A stretch of DNA of 64,000 nucleotides from Catellatospora tritici (GCF_019083965.1 NZ_JAHRCY010000014.1:1940-65939), one strand, 5' to 3'; counted from the stretch's first letter, positions 1 through 8,984 are shown. The notes: generated by a model from the letters alone, not told the origin. Numbers and translations are program-made.

Positions 1-2
1 TC

Positions 3-65
3 CAAGACCTCGGCAACGACGGCATCCACGCCGACTACCACCACGCCACCTACCACGAACACTGA
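3..65 (+). CDS. 3' end of an unidentified gene (partial)
   Basis: Reading from base 3 gives about 20 codons and then TGA at 63-65. The short peptide is rich in His and Tyr and most codons end in C, as in real genes of this genome. The gene starts before the window, so its family cannot be told. A strong inverted repeat at 150-201 lies just downstream and could end its transcript. Confidence 0.35.
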   Translation, partial: QDLGNDGIHADYHHATYHEH

Positions 66-149
66 CCCGGATCACCGCACCCCAACCCCGCAGACACCAA
101 GGTGCCGCCGACCTGACCCTCACCGCGCGCAGCTCACACGTATGAGATT

Positions 150-201
150 GGCGGCTCACACGTGTGGGGTTGTACGCACAACCCCCCACGTGTGAGCCGC
201 C
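150..201. repeat. Long inverted repeat (hairpin)
   Basis: A 15-bp outer arm (GGCGGCTCACACGTG at 150-164 against 187-201) encloses an 8-bp inner arm (166-173 against 178-185) with a 4-base loop. There is no T-tract. The motif CTCACACGT also occurs just before it at 132-140. It could terminate the gene ending at 65 or be a dispersed palindrome. The stretch 66-362 otherwise holds no gene that I can support. Confidence 0.6.
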
Positions 202-277
202 ACCAGACCACCCTCCTCGCGCCGCCCACTGACGCAACACGCACGCCCCCGCCCGCGACGTCACCCGTGCCAACGCG

Positions 278-337
278 GCAGTTTCGTGGAGACTGCGCGA
301 ATCCGGGCCAAGATTCCGGCACTTTCCTCGAAACTGC
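278..337. repeat. Imperfect inverted repeat, possible small dispersed element
   Basis: Arms GCAGTTTCG at 278-286 and CGAAACTGC at 329-337 face each other across about 42 bases that include GAATCCGG and ATTCCGG. It lies immediately downstream of the AlaRS-like gene, which reads leftward and ends at 363. It may be a terminator-like structure or a small palindromic element. Copies elsewhere were not found in this window. Confidence 0.35.
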
Positions 338-362
338 GTCAACGCCACCAGGCGGGCGGGTG

Positions 363-1661
363 TCAGTGGCGCGCCAGTTGGGAGCGGCGGCGCTGCTCGT
401 CCATGAGGCGGTCGAACTCCGTCCGGTCCAACAGCAGGCCCGCCTCCGCCGCGATCTCCGCGGTCAGGTCGACCGGGAAGCCGTGACTGTCGTGCAGCTC
501 GAACGCGACCGCCGCGGGCAGCTGCCCCGACGCCCCTTCCAGCGCCCGGTAGAGCAGGTGCATGCCGCGCCGCAGCGTACGGCCGAACGACTGCTCCTCC
601 CGCGTCACCACCTGCCCGATCAGCTCCCGCGCCGCCACCAGCTGCGGCCACACCGAGCCGGACGTGTCGACCACGGTGCCCGCGAGCTCGCCCAGCACCG
701 GACCGTCCACGCCGATCTGGCGCGCGTGCCGCATCGCCCGGCGCAGCAGCCGCCGCAGCACATACCCCCGGCCGTCGGTCGACGGCAGCACCCCGTCCGC
801 GATCAGGAACGCCGCCGCCCGAACGTGGTCGACCACCACCCGGTACGACACCCGCAACCGCTCCCCCACCGCCGCGTAGTCGCCGCCGCTGAGCTGCTGC
901 AACCTGGTCAGGGTCGGCGCGAGCAGGTCGGTCTCGCACAGGTGCCGGACGTCCTGGAGCACCAGCGCCATCCGGTCCAGCCCCATCCCGGTGTCGATGT
1001 TGCGGCCGGGCAGCGGGCCGAGGATCGGGAAGTCCTCCTTGCCGTCGCCTTCGCCGCGCTCGTACTCCATGAAGACCAGGTTCCAGAGCTCCAGGAACCG
1101 CTCGGTGTTCACCGCCGGGCCGCCGCCGGGCCCGAAGCCCTCGCCGCGGTCGTAGAAGATCTCGGTGTTCGGCCCGCACGGGCCCGGCCCGCTCATGGAC
1201 CAGTAGTTGTCCACCATGCCCAGGCGCTGGATGCGCTCGTCGGGCACGCCGACGCCGCGCCACAGGCGCGGCGACTCGTCGTCGTCGCGATACACGGTGA
1301 TCCACAATCGGTCCGGATCCAGCCCGAACCCGTCGGTGAGCAGCTCCCACGCCCACGCGATCGCCTCGCGCCGGCCGTAGTCGCCGAACGCGAAGCTGCC
1401 CAGCATCTCGAACGAGGTCGCGTGCCGGGTGGTGTGCCCGACGTTGTCGATGTCCACGGTGCGCACGCAGCGCTGCCGCGACATCAGGCGCGGATGCCCC
1501 GGCACCCGGTCACCGAGGAAGTACGGCTTGAACGGGACCATGCCCGCGCCGGTGAGCAGCAGCGACGGATCGTCGGGCACCAGCGACGCCGATGGCACCT
1601 GGTGGTGGTCGAGCCGCTGGAAGAAGTCGAGGAAGGTACGGCGGATGTCGTCGGAACGCAT
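363..1661 (-). CDS. Truncated alanyl-tRNA synthetase paralogue (catalytic half only)
   Basis: The 432-residue product matches the N-terminal half of class II AlaRS. It opens with the standard IRRTFLDFF start, followed by GAGMVPFKPYFLG and RTVDIDNVGHTTRHATSFEM. The motif-2 region MLGSFAFGDY and motif-3 signature MGLDRMALVLQ are intact. It continues into the tRNA-recognition domain and stops at MDEQRRRSQLARH. In full AlaRS (about 880 residues) the chain continues there into the editing domain and C-Ala; both are absent. The reading frame is clean, so this looks like a kept short form rather than a recent break. A normal alaS should exist elsewhere. The start at 1661 was chosen because residues upstream lack family similarity. 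It could charge tRNA-Ala or supply activated alanine for another pathway; the role is unknown. Confidence 0.85.
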   Translation of the reverse strand: MRSDDIRRTFLDFFQRLDHHQVPSASLVPDDPSLLLTGAGMVPFKPYFLGDRVPGHPRLMSRQRCVRTVDIDNVGHTTRHATSFEMLGSFAFGDYGRREAIAWAWELLTDGFGLDPDRLWITVYRDDDESPRLWRGVGVPDERIQRLGMVDNYWSMSGPGPCGPNTEIFYDRGEGFGPGGGPAVNTERFLELWNLVFMEYERGEGDGKEDFPILGPLPGRNIDTGMGLDRMALVLQDVRHLCETDLLAPTLTRLQQLSGGDYAAVGERLRVSYRVVVDHVRAAAFLIADGVLPSTDGRGYVLRRLLRRAMRHARQIGVDGPVLGELAGTVVDTSGSVWPQLVAARELIGQVVTREEQSFGRTLRRGMHLLYRALEGASGQLPAAVAFELHDSHGFPVDLTAEIAAEAGLLLDRTEFDRLMDEQRRRSQLARH

Positions 1662-1945
1662 GATCGGCCTCGCAGTCGGAAAGGTCCGGTGCCGCGCTCG
1701 CAGAACCGGGGCACAGCCCGGCCCTCGCCGCTGAGACGTCTGGGAGCGCGATGGGAGATGGCAGGCGGACACGCCGAGCGGGGCCGAGGGGTCAGGCGAG
1801 GACGCGGTCCTCGGACTCCTGCTCGGCGCGGCTAGCTCGCCGTCCCGACATCATCTGCGCTGTTCCGATCACTCGATCCGGCCGCCGAAAGGGCCGGTCC
1901 TCTCATTAGTAGCCGCAGGCCGGACCCGCGTCAACCCGTTTGGGT

Positions 1946-1972
1946 GCGGGCCCGCACGTGGCGCGGGCCCGC
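1946..1972 (-). terminator. Hairpin downstream of the phosphoesterase gene
   Basis: Two copies of GCGGGCCCGC (1946-1955 and 1963-1972) can pair as a 10-bp GC stem, 15 bases beyond the phosphoesterase stop. No T-tract is visible. The whole stretch 1662-1987 has no gene. Its left part is the roughly 270-base leader of the AlaRS-like gene and contains smaller hairpins, for example GAGGAC facing GTCCTC near 1803-1817, but no riboswitch that I can defend. Confidence 0.5.
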
Positions 1973-1987
1973 GAGGGAGGGACGGCG

Positions 1988-3391
1988 TCAGTGGCAACTG
2001 CCGGTGCCGCTGTCGTTGTACGTCTTGCCCGCCTGCGGCACGAACTGCCAGTCGTAGCCGCTGGCGTGCAGCGTGAACTTCAGCACGCCGAACGTGTTGT
2101 TGTTCCGGGCCTGGCTGTTCGGCTGGATCGTGCCGAAGCTGTACAGGCCGGCGCCGCCCATGCCCGCCACGAACGAGCGCAGGCCGCGCGCGTTGTCGAG
2201 GGTGCCCGCCGGGTTCATCGGCGCGAACCGCTCGTACTGGTGGTTGTGGCCGAAGACCACGACGTCGGCGTTGTAGTCGTACAGCGCCTGGTAGAGCGGG
2301 CGGGTCGAGGTGGACGGGGCGTGGTTGGCGCCCGAGGTGAACAGCGGGTGGTGCCAGTACGCCAGCGTGCACGACTTGGTGCTGGCCGCCAGGTCGCCGC
2401 GCAGCCAGCTCTCCTGGGCCGAGCCCGCCGACATGCTGATGTTCGAGTTCAGCGACACGATGTGCCAGTTGCCCAGGTCGTACGAGTAGTACCCACGACC
2501 CGACGGCCCGGCCACCGACCCGAAGTAGTTGTAGTAGCCGGTCGCGCCGGAGGTGTTGTAGTCGTGGTTGCCGGGCGCCGGGCGGGTACGCGCCTTGTGG
2601 CGACCCCAGGTCGGCTCGTACAGCGAGTTGAACTCCGAGGCGGTGCCGTTGTCGTACACGTTGTCGCCAATGGTGAAGACGGTGCCGGAGATGCCGTCCA
2701 GCAGCGCGGCCGTGGCGGTGTCCCCCGACCCCGTGGTGGCGATGTCACCGGCGCCGACCAGCACCGGGTCGGCCGCCGCGGCGCCGCTGGCGGACGGGCT
2801 CGGCGACGGCGCGGTGCCGGTGGTGACCACGAGCTGCGGCGAGTCCGCGCCGCTCTCGCGCGAGTCCCAGTACGCCCCGTCGGAACTGGCCGAACTCGCC
2901 CCGACGCTGAACGTGCCGTTGCCGGTCACCAGCGCGGTCACGTCGACCTCGTACCAGCCGTTCGACGACACCGAGCCCAGGCTGCCCAGGGTCGCGCCGT
3001 CGAGGGCGGGCTGGTTGTTCCAGGTGGTGCCGGTCTCCGACCAGGTCGTGTTCGACACGGCCTTGAACGTGCCGCCGTTGTCGCTGCCGCTGTTGCTCGC
3101 GCTGTGCCGCAGCCGCAGCTTGGCACCGGTCACCGTGCCGGAGACGCCCGAGACGGTGAAGCGGAGGAACAGGCGCCGCACCGGGGAGTTGTCGACGTCG
3201 AGTTCGGCGGCGGTGCCGTAGTTGGTGGATGCGGTGTCGCTCTGCACGTACGTGTCGGCGACCGGGGTGAACGTCGTGACCGCCGCTGCCGCCGTGTTCG
3301 CGGAGGTGGTCAGCACGATCGCGACCGCGGCGACGATCAGCGTGAGCGCCGTCCCGGCGGTCGTGGCCGCGCGGAGGTGTCGGGTGCCCAT
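1988..3391 (-). CDS. Secreted metallophosphoesterase with N-terminal DNRLRE-type domain
   Basis: The product has about 467 residues. A hydrophobic signal peptide (about residues 1-38) is followed by a DNRLRE-like beta domain (VADTYVQSD, AKLRLRH, roughly 40-200) and a Ser/Pro linker. The calcineurin-like phosphoesterase domain carries the two-metal motifs GDI, GDNVYD, GNHDY and GHNHQYER in the expected order. It probably hydrolyses phosphoesters outside the cell; the substrate is unknown. ATG at 3391 is preferred to the GTG at 3394 because AAGGGA lies seven bases upstream. No partner gene is adjacent. Confidence 0.88.
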   Translation of the reverse strand: MGTRHLRAATTAGTALTLIVAAVAIVLTTSANTAAAAVTTFTPVADTYVQSDTASTNYGTAAELDVDNSPVRRLFLRFTVSGVSGTVTGAKLRLRHSASNSGSDNGGTFKAVSNTTWSETGTTWNNQPALDGATLGSLGSVSSNGWYEVDVTALVTGNGTFSVGASSASSDGAYWDSRESGADSPQLVVTTGTAPSPSPSASGAAAADPVLVGAGDIATTGSGDTATAALLDGISGTVFTIGDNVYDNGTASEFNSLYEPTWGRHKARTRPAPGNHDYNTSGATGYYNYFGSVAGPSGRGYYSYDLGNWHIVSLNSNISMSAGSAQESWLRGDLAASTKSCTLAYWHHPLFTSGANHAPSTSTRPLYQALYDYNADVVVFGHNHQYERFAPMNPAGTLDNARGLRSFVAGMGGAGLYSFGTIQPNSQARNNNTFGVLKFTLHASGYDWQFVPQAGKTYNDSGTGSCH

Positions 3392-3394
3392 CAC

Positions 3395-3764
3395 GTGGTC
3401 CCTTTCTAGGGGGTGATGGCTGTCGGGTTAGACAACCGACAATGCAATTTAGGGACGGAGCAGGGCGGCTGGGACACATCGGGGTGAACACAGCGCTAGC
3501 TGAGAATGAGTTCTCTACCCGTTCTGATGGCTTGGCGATGGGACGTCGAGTCGGACGTACCCGGACAAGATCCGCTGTCGGCGCGATCGGGCCTGGCGGG
3601 GTGGCCAATTTATCGACTAACAGTGATGCCGAAGGACGCCGTGGGGCGGATTTGAGAACATTTGTGCGAGTTTTTGTTGACGCCGGTCACATCGGGTCAC
3701 GGTGAGGCGGAACCGATTGGAGATCCGCCGGAGGGCCATGCTAATGTTCTCCCGTTGCCAACGA
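3395..3764. other. Gene-poor stretch before tRNA-Lys
   Basis: These 370 bases are relatively AT-rich for the window. They should hold the leftward promoter of the phosphoesterase gene and the rightward promoter of the tRNA. A weak 87-codon ORF at 3442-3705 has no ribosome binding site or recognisable family and is not called. Confidence 0.4.
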
Positions 3765-3837
3765 GCGCCGCTAGCTCAACTGGCAGAGCAGCGGACTCTT
3801 AATCCGCGGGTTCGGGGTTCGAGTCCCTGGCGGCGCA
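3765..3837 (+). tRNA. tRNA-Lys (CUU)
   Basis: A complete 73-base cloverleaf is visible. The acceptor GCGCCGC pairs with GCGGCGC, D stem GCTC with GAGC, anticodon stem GCGGA with TCCGC, and the loop CTCTTAA places anticodon CTT at 3798-3800. The discriminator is A and CCA is not encoded. tRNA 3' ends are common island integration sites and accessory genes follow, but no duplicate of the tRNA end was found further right. Confidence 0.95.
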
Positions 3838-3842
3838 CGGCG

Positions 3843-3877
3843 AAAGCCCCGCTTGACCTGGTCAAGCGGGGCTTTTT
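3843..3877 (+). terminator. Rho-independent terminator after tRNA-Lys
   Basis: A 15-bp perfect stem (AAAGCCCCGCTTGAC against GTCAAGCGGGGCTTT) with a three-base loop runs into TTTTT. It begins six bases after the tRNA and should end its transcript. The remaining bases to 4136 hold no gene. Confidence 0.88.
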
Positions 3878-4136
3878 CATGTCCGGATTCATCGCACGCT
3901 TGTGTTGATGTGCTCAATGTGTGCTCGCATGCGCCATGACCAGCCGATATATGGCGTAGGCGCCGTCACCACCCGTTCTTTGATCTTGTTTTGAGCGCAA
4001 GATCGGGACCAGCCGGTGTCGTTTCGGTAACGCTTTCCGGTTGGCATCCAGAGCGGGTGCGAGTGGGCTCGCCGGACCGGCCTGGTCGGCGGGGACTTGC
4101 AGGATGCGGCGGGAGCCGAGAAGGGGTGTGGCCGTT

Positions 4137-4463
4137 ATGGGCGACGACGGATGGTTCTCGGTGCGGTGCATCGTCCGGTTCCCAGGCGAGCGGCGCTCCA
4201 TGTTCGAGGAGCGGATCACGCTGTGGCGGGCCGCAGACTTCGACGAGGCGGTGCGCCGTGCGGAAGCGGAGGTCGGCGAGTACGCGGACACAGTCGGTGG
4301 CGAGTACACCGGTCTGGCTCAGGCATACGAACTCAGTGACGAGCCGGGCGACGGAGCCGAGGTGTTCTCCCTGATCCGCGACAGCAACCTCGACGTGGAC
4401 GCCTACCTCGACGCTTTCTTCGACACCGGCAACGAACGGCAGGGCGATGTCACCGAGCAGTGA
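4137..4463 (+). CDS. DUF4288-family small protein
   Basis: The 108-residue product has the DUF4288 pattern: a WFSVRC start, then FEERITLWRAADFDEAVRRAE and GLAQAYEL, ending with an EVFSLIRDSNL segment. The family is a small cytoplasmic domain of unknown role, often found among accessory or toxin-immunity genes. The ATG at 4137 is preferred because AAGGGG lies upstream and the family similarity begins there. Neighbours are unrelated hypotheticals. Confidence 0.65.
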   Translation: MGDDGWFSVRCIVRFPGERRSMFEERITLWRAADFDEAVRRAEAEVGEYADTVGGEYTGLAQAYELSDEPGDGAEVFSLIRDSNLDVDAYLDAFFDTGNERQGDVTEQ

Positions 4464-4620
4464 GTCGGTCCCCGTTAGTGATCGACGGGTGCTGGCACGT
4501 TCACGTCTGCGGGAACAGTGCGCCTGATCGTGCAGGCGCGAAGGGCTCTACAATCCTGCCGATGCTGGTGCGGAGGTCGTGGGCGTCCGGCTGGCGGTAG
4601 CCCGGTTACCGGAGGCCTTC

Positions 4621-5052
4621 ATGCGAGAAGATCACCCGATCGACCGTCTGGTTGCCGTGGTCGAGGGACCGGTGTCCGGCTCGGTCGCCGACTCGATGCG
4701 GGTGTTGTCTCAGGAGTTGGCCAGCCAGCGGCAGTGGGTCCTGGGGCCGCCCGAGCTATTCGATGAAACAGACGTTCGTGATGTTCGCTCGATGGGGTTC
4801 GTACTGTCGATTTACACAGCGCGGCCACCGTGGGGCGAGCAGATGGATCGCACGCTCGACCGAGCCCACTTGGGCGAGGTCAAGGAGTTGCTCGGCGAGA
4901 TCTGCCGAATCTCTGGCGAGCGTCATGTCACGTTCGTCGTTGATTTCGCCGGAGAGTCGATCGGCACGGTCTACGAAGGCCGTATGGACGAATCGCTCAA
5001 TTTCGGCTTGATCGGTGAGTGGGAGCGCGTCTTGGATGAGCGAGACCTGTGA
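4621..5052 (+). CDS. Hypothetical protein
   Basis: The 143-residue product is acidic and soluble with no signal peptide or membrane segment. I do not recognise the family. The start at 4621 has an ideal GGAGG five bases upstream; an in-frame GTG at 4579 would add 14 residues without a better site. It sits between the DUF4288 gene and another unknown gene in the accessory stretch after tRNA-Lys. Confidence 0.55.
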   Translation: MREDHPIDRLVAVVEGPVSGSVADSMRVLSQELASQRQWVLGPPELFDETDVRDVRSMGFVLSIYTARPPWGEQMDRTLDRAHLGEVKELLGEICRISGERHVTFVVDFAGESIGTVYEGRMDESLNFGLIGEWERVLDERDL

Positions 5053-5167
5053 GCCCGCCGCCGTGCGAGTTCGGAGGCGAGAGTGCGGGGCTGGAGATGG
5101 CGCGCAGGTAGGACCCTCGTTCGCCGACCGAGTCAGGCCCGACTACATATAGGACAGGAACGAGACG

Positions 5168-5785
5168 TTGACCAGCCTGACGCGGGCAAGTCAGGACGCG
5201 TGTGCCACGGCGCTTCGACGCTACCGGTTCGTCGCCAAGAGTAGAGGCCTGCTGCTCCAGCCGAGCGGATCCGGAGAAACGTCGGGATGGCTGGGCCTGA
5301 ACCTCGCCACGTGGTCGCTGCCTCACGTCCTGCACGTCAATCCAGTGGTTGGCGTCAGGCACAGGTCGCTGGAGGCCATCCTCGTCTCGACCGCAGGCTG
5401 GCCGGCTCCAGTGGCCTCCGTGTGCAGGCCTCTGGGCTACCTCACGCCGCAGAACACCTTCCTCCAGTGGGACTTCTCCGCCACCGACGACCTGACGGCA
5501 GTCGCGGAGGACCTCGCGACCGCGGTCGCGACCTATGGCCAGCCGTTCATCGACAAGTGGTCGGACTGGGACGCCTTCTCCCGCGACGTCGCCGACTCCG
5601 GACTTCTCCTTGATCATGACCGTCACCTGGTGCTACCGGCGGTCGCCGCGGTAAACGGCGACTGCGAGCAGGCCGACCACCTGATCCGCCAAGAACTCGA
5701 CCGCACCGCAGGTGGGCAAGACGCCTACTCGAAGGGGTACCGCGACTTCGCCCAGCGATTCCGACAGACGGTGCTGGCACACTGA
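5168..5785 (+). CDS. Hypothetical protein (TTG start)
   Basis: The predicted product has 205 residues and is soluble. Its N-terminal half (LRRYRFVAKSRG, GWLGLNLATWSL, VNPVVGVRHRSLE) faintly resembles DUF4304-type small proteins, but I would not assign it. The start is a TTG with a weak GGAACGAG upstream; the true start may be internal. Codon bias supports translation. It lies in the same accessory stretch and no function can be inferred. Confidence 0.5.
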   Translation: MTSLTRASQDACATALRRYRFVAKSRGLLLQPSGSGETSGWLGLNLATWSLPHVLHVNPVVGVRHRSLEAILVSTAGWPAPVASVCRPLGYLTPQNTFLQWDFSATDDLTAVAEDLATAVATYGQPFIDKWSDWDAFSRDVADSGLLLDHDRHLVLPAVAAVNGDCEQADHLIRQELDRTAGGQDAYSKGYRDFAQRFRQTVLAH

Positions 5786-6097
5786 TATCGCCAGATCAGC
5801 AGGCACCGACAGTCGGCGCCGGTGTCGACCGGCTCCGCCATGGTGATCTGCTCATGTTCGGGTTAACTGCCGCTACCGCGATCTTCCGCTTGCGCAGGTG
5901 CAGCCTGCGGGTCAGCGGCGTCTGGGGCTACAACTGCATCCACGGGAGCAGGTGGGCCGGGAGCCGAGACATCTCCGGATCGGCGGTTGGACTCGACCCA
6001 GGAGTTCACGCTTTCTTAGGTCCAGCCATTGATGAGTTCCAGAAATGCCACAGTCGGTCAAAGCCGCAGTCGGCGAAGCGGGCCGAGGCAAGGATCG
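5786..6097. other. Gene-free stretch
   Basis: These 312 bases separate two convergent genes. Codon bias is absent in every frame and no strong hairpin or repeat was seen. It may be decayed accessory sequence. Confidence 0.4.
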
Positions 6098-6643
6098 TCA
6101 CCCCTTTCGCGCAGGTCCTACCTGGCCGCGGTAACGGGCGAGAGCCGCCCCGATCGCCACGTCCCGCTCCTTGCTGATCAGCCGGCGGGGCAGCCATACC
6201 GACCCGGCGGCCGGCGCCGAGACGATCCAGAAGTCGGAGGTCTGGTCGACCTTGGTGATCGCGTGCCACCGGATCAAGGCCTCATCCGCGGCTGAGATCT
6301 GGTGGATGCCCACCGCGTCGACCCGGACCGTGATCGGGGCGTAGCACCAGTCTGGCGTTGCTTCGATCCAGTTGTGTCCGGTCCGGGCAGCCTGCCACAA
6401 CCAGTTGCAGGTAAGCCACAGCAGGAGCCATACGGCGAAAGAAGCGGCCGGGTAGGTGAGCACGACTCCCTTCAGCGAGAGCTTGTCCCAAGTGAAGGCA
6501 TCCGCGATTACGTAGAGGACCACCGCCGCCGCGATCAGGTTGTTGCGGTTGCGGGTCCGGTGCGCAGTCCAGGCCAGCCGCCGATATTCGGCGCGGTCCC
6601 ACATGACGGTGACTTCGACGGAACCGTCTTCGTTGTCGTCCAT
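6098..6643 (-). CDS. YcxB-like membrane protein
   Basis: The 181-residue product has an N-terminal cytoplasmic piece (VTVMWDRAEYRRLAW) and two hydrophobic segments (about NLIAAAVVLYVIADAF and SFAVWLLLWLTCNWLW). It then has a C-terminal beta-rich domain with GIHQIS, RWHAITKVDQT, WLPRRLIS and ER, the layout of YcxB-like proteins. The family is widespread in accessory regions and its role is unknown. ATG 6643 is chosen; an ATG at 6679 has no better ribosome site. Confidence 0.6.
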   Translation of the reverse strand: MDDNEDGSVEVTVMWDRAEYRRLAWTAHRTRNRNNLIAAAVVLYVIADAFTWDKLSLKGVVLTYPAASFAVWLLLWLTCNWLWQAARTGHNWIEATPDWCYAPITVRVDAVGIHQISAADEALIRWHAITKVDQTSDFWIVSAPAAGSVWLPRRLISKERDVAIGAALARYRGQVGPARKG

Positions 6644-6783
6644 CCGGGCAGTATCGCCACCGCTCCCGTCGCGGGGCATCAGCCACGAAGATCATGATCG
6701 TCGGCCACAAGTCCGACCACGTGAACGCCCTGCACACCCCGGCGAAGGGCACCACTGGCGCGGCGCACCTACGATGCCGGGCT

Positions 6784-6969
6784 ATGACGACCGCGAACCG
6801 CCCCACACTGGCCTGCCCACTGTGCCACGCAACCAGCTTCACCCAGCACGAGGGGCGCCTGGACAGCAAGTGGGGCTTCACCTCACACAAGATGACCTTG
6901 CTGATCTGCGACAGCTGCCGGTATGTGCTGCACTTCTACGACCGCAATTCGATCTTCGACTTCGACTGA
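6784..6969 (+). CDS. Small zinc-ribbon protein
   Basis: The 61-residue product carries two CxxC pairs, CPLCH near residue 11 and CDSC near residue 43, the spacing of a zinc ribbon. A hydrophobic stretch precedes the second pair. Such tiny proteins are common and mostly unassigned. The ATG at 6784 gives a sensible N-terminus; an upstream ATG at 6694 would add 30 residues of unrelated composition. It is divergent from the YcxB-like gene. Confidence 0.55.
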   Translation: MTTANRPTLACPLCHATSFTQHEGRLDSKWGFTSHKMTLLICDSCRYVLHFYDRNSIFDFD

Positions 6970-7130
6970 CCCGCCTACGGGGCGACGGAGCGCCAGTCGT
7001 TGTCGAACGCCCGGGTCAGCGGCCCCGTGATCGGGCCCGCAGGTATTCGACGGTAAGCGGAAGCGGCGCCGCGTCGGCGCAGCATAGCGGCCTTCGGAGA
7101 GGGTGGTGCCAGCTCGGCGACGCGACGCAC

Positions 7131-7719
7131 ATGCTCGGCCTCGGCGAGGAGCAGGCCAAAGAACTTAAAGAAGCCGACATCAAGGCTCAGTTCACAGACG
7201 ACAACCATGCGGTGTGGAATGCCGTCGAGGCCGCCTTCACGGCCAAGTATGGCGAAGGCGCGCACATCGAGAAGATCGGGTTCGCCAAGGGCGATTATCG
7301 CTTTCCTCGACAAGACCAAGGCCGACACGCGTCGGCCGCCGGGCGTGAAGGCGCTGGAGGCTAACTTCAGCGCCCTGCTGGCGCACCTGACCAGAACCCT
7401 TCGCGTCACGCGCGGCCGTGAGGAAGACGCCCGTCGCGACAACCGGCTCCAGCGCACCGTTGACAACTTCCTCGCCGACTACCAGACCGGCGTCACTCGT
7501 GATCGCGCCATGCAGCTCATCGGCGACATCGACGCGACACTGGACGACTCCAACGCCACCGACGACGTCCGGCAGGCCGTCGCCAAGCTGCGCAGGGACT
7601 TCAGGCTGGAGACCGAACCCACATCCCCCGTCCCTGAGTATGAGCTCTTCCGAGAGCGGCTCACGGCAGTCAAATATCAGCAGCGCATTTCCGACCAGGG
7701 CACCGCTGCAGTTCAGTAG
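7131..7719 (+). pseudogene. Frameshifted hypothetical gene
   Basis: One frame encodes a helical segment beginning MLGLGEEQAKELKEADI and reaching EKIGFAKG near 7292. The natural continuation (AIIAFLDKTKADT, then LEANFSALLAHL and a long charged helix to the stop at 7719) lies in the next frame. The switch can be placed at the AGGGCG run around 7288-7292, equivalent to one extra base. Both halves have the GC-rich third positions of coding DNA. The family is unknown and the N-terminus may also be missing. Either the gene is broken or the assembly has a one-base error. Confidence 0.45.
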
Positions 7720-7834
7720 ACAGCACATGCCCCGATGCACGACCGCGGCCGACTCCGATCACGCCGGGCGGGCCGACACCCCCGCCCGGCGCACAGGCGG
7801 CCGATCCTTCCAAAGCGCCGATGCGGCCGACCTC

Positions 7835-7868
7835 GCGACCACCACCGCGCATGCGCGGTGGTGGTCGC
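7835..7868. repeat. Perfect 34-base palindrome
   Basis: The sequence GCGACCACCACCGCGCA is followed directly by its exact reverse complement, a 17-bp arm with no spacer. It sits about 115 bases after the broken gene and may be a bidirectional terminator or a protein-binding cruciform. The rest of 7720-8200 holds no supportable gene. Confidence 0.65.
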
Positions 7869-8200
7869 TCATCTAACGGAATGAGGTCGCCGCCGATCGA
7901 GCCGGCGTGCGTGCTCGGTGCGTGCTCGTACGTCGCGTACGCTCCCAGCACCATCCGGCAGGAATCGACGAAGCCGGTGATCGCGTTTGTCGCCAACGAC
8001 GCCGTCGGGTTCGTCACTTCCCGGCCGCTCCCGCTACCTGCCGAAACGCGCGACACTTCCCGGACTTCCATGCCCATCAATCGAACAAGAGGCATTCAAA
8101 ATGCAGTAATGAGAGTGACCCTCAGCCGGCTAGGGACACCAGCCCGGCAATTCGATGAGGTATCCCGCGCCCGCCTGCCGCTCATGGATCACACCGATGT

Positions 8201-8848
8201 CTACTCAGCCAGACCGAACAGCGGTAGGCATGGCTGAAGGCCGTGCACCTGCACGGGTGGGCGGGCGGTGGTCCGCCAGTCGTGTCGGGTCAGCCGCAGC
8301 CGCTGGGAGATCCGCAACCGGCCTTGCACGGCCCAGCGGGCGATGCCGTCGGGCTGGTAGCCGAGCTTGGCCGACACGCGCAGCGACGCCGGGTTGTCCA
8401 GGTATGCCGACGACACGAGGTCGGTCGCGCCGAGGTGCTCGAACGCCAGGTGTGCCACAGCGGTACGCATGAGTGTGCCGATGCCCCGGCCGTGGTGGCG
8501 CAGGCCGAGCCAGCTGCCGGTGGAGCACTCGGTGGTGATCGCGAACTCTTTGGCGCTGATGGCCTGCTGTCCCACGACCGTGCCGCGGTGGAGCACGACC
8601 AGCGGCAGTGACCACGCTTCGGGTGTCCACCGGCCGAGTGTCGCCCAGTGGTGGGTCACCACCGACCGGGCCCGGTCCGCCGCGCTCTGCTCGGTCCACG
8701 GCACGCCGAACGGCATCATGCCCGGCTCGTGCACGCCATCAGCGGCCACATCGGCGAGCTGCCCCAGTTGTTCCGGGCTCGGCAGCCGCAGCTGCAGGTC
8801 GGCCACTTCGATCCGCAGGCCCAGCAGCGGAAAGTGATCGGCGATCAT
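8201..8848 (-). CDS. GNAT-family N-acetyltransferase (RimJ/RimL-like)
   Basis: The 215-residue product contains the acetyl-CoA-binding region HHGRGIGTLMRTAVAHLAFEHL, which fits the Q/RxxGxG/A loop. The late block YLDNPASLRVSAKLGYQPDG is typical of RimJ/RimL-like enzymes. An N-terminal tract (PFGVPWTE) is shared with actinobacterial relatives. It should acetylate an amine on a protein or small molecule; the substrate is unknown. It lies beside the restriction island but shows no motif that ties it to restriction. The ATG at 8848 is chosen over an upstream start at 8884. Confidence 0.8.
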   Translation of the reverse strand: MIADHFPLLGLRIEVADLQLRLPSPEQLGQLADVAADGVHEPGMMPFGVPWTEQSAADRARSVVTHHWATLGRWTPEAWSLPLVVLHRGTVVGQQAISAKEFAITTECSTGSWLGLRHHGRGIGTLMRTAVAHLAFEHLGATDLVSSAYLDNPASLRVSAKLGYQPDGIARWAVQGRLRISQRLRLTRHDWRTTARPPVQVHGLQPCLPLFGLAE

Positions 8849-8984
8849 CGCTTGAGTGTGCGCGTCCGATCCGGTCGGCCTCAACTCGTTATCCCGGACA
8901 GACGCAGGCCACGGGAAGCCCTCACGCGCTCAGCCCATACCGGAACACATGATCGAGAAGTGAAGGCAACCGGCGGCAGCAGTC

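Noticed and set aside
162..1835. 557-codon plus-strand ORF over the AlaRS-like gene
   Set aside because: It is the antisense shadow of a gene with clear synthetase motifs; its translation is low-complexity Arg/Pro/His sequence.
1662..1930. Possible T-box riboswitch before the AlaRS-like gene
   Set aside because: The minus strand has GAGGACCGCG followed by a TCCTC arm, which recalls the T-box core, but the UGGN bulge, a terminator and a convincing specifier stem are missing.
3442..3705. ORF of 87 codons between the phosphoesterase and tRNA-Lys
   Set aside because: No ribosome binding site, no coding bias and no recognisable domain.
7821..8237. ORFs on both strands in the gap before the GNAT gene
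   Set aside because: Codon bias is inconsistent and one ORF is crossed by a perfect palindrome, so neither strand is supported.
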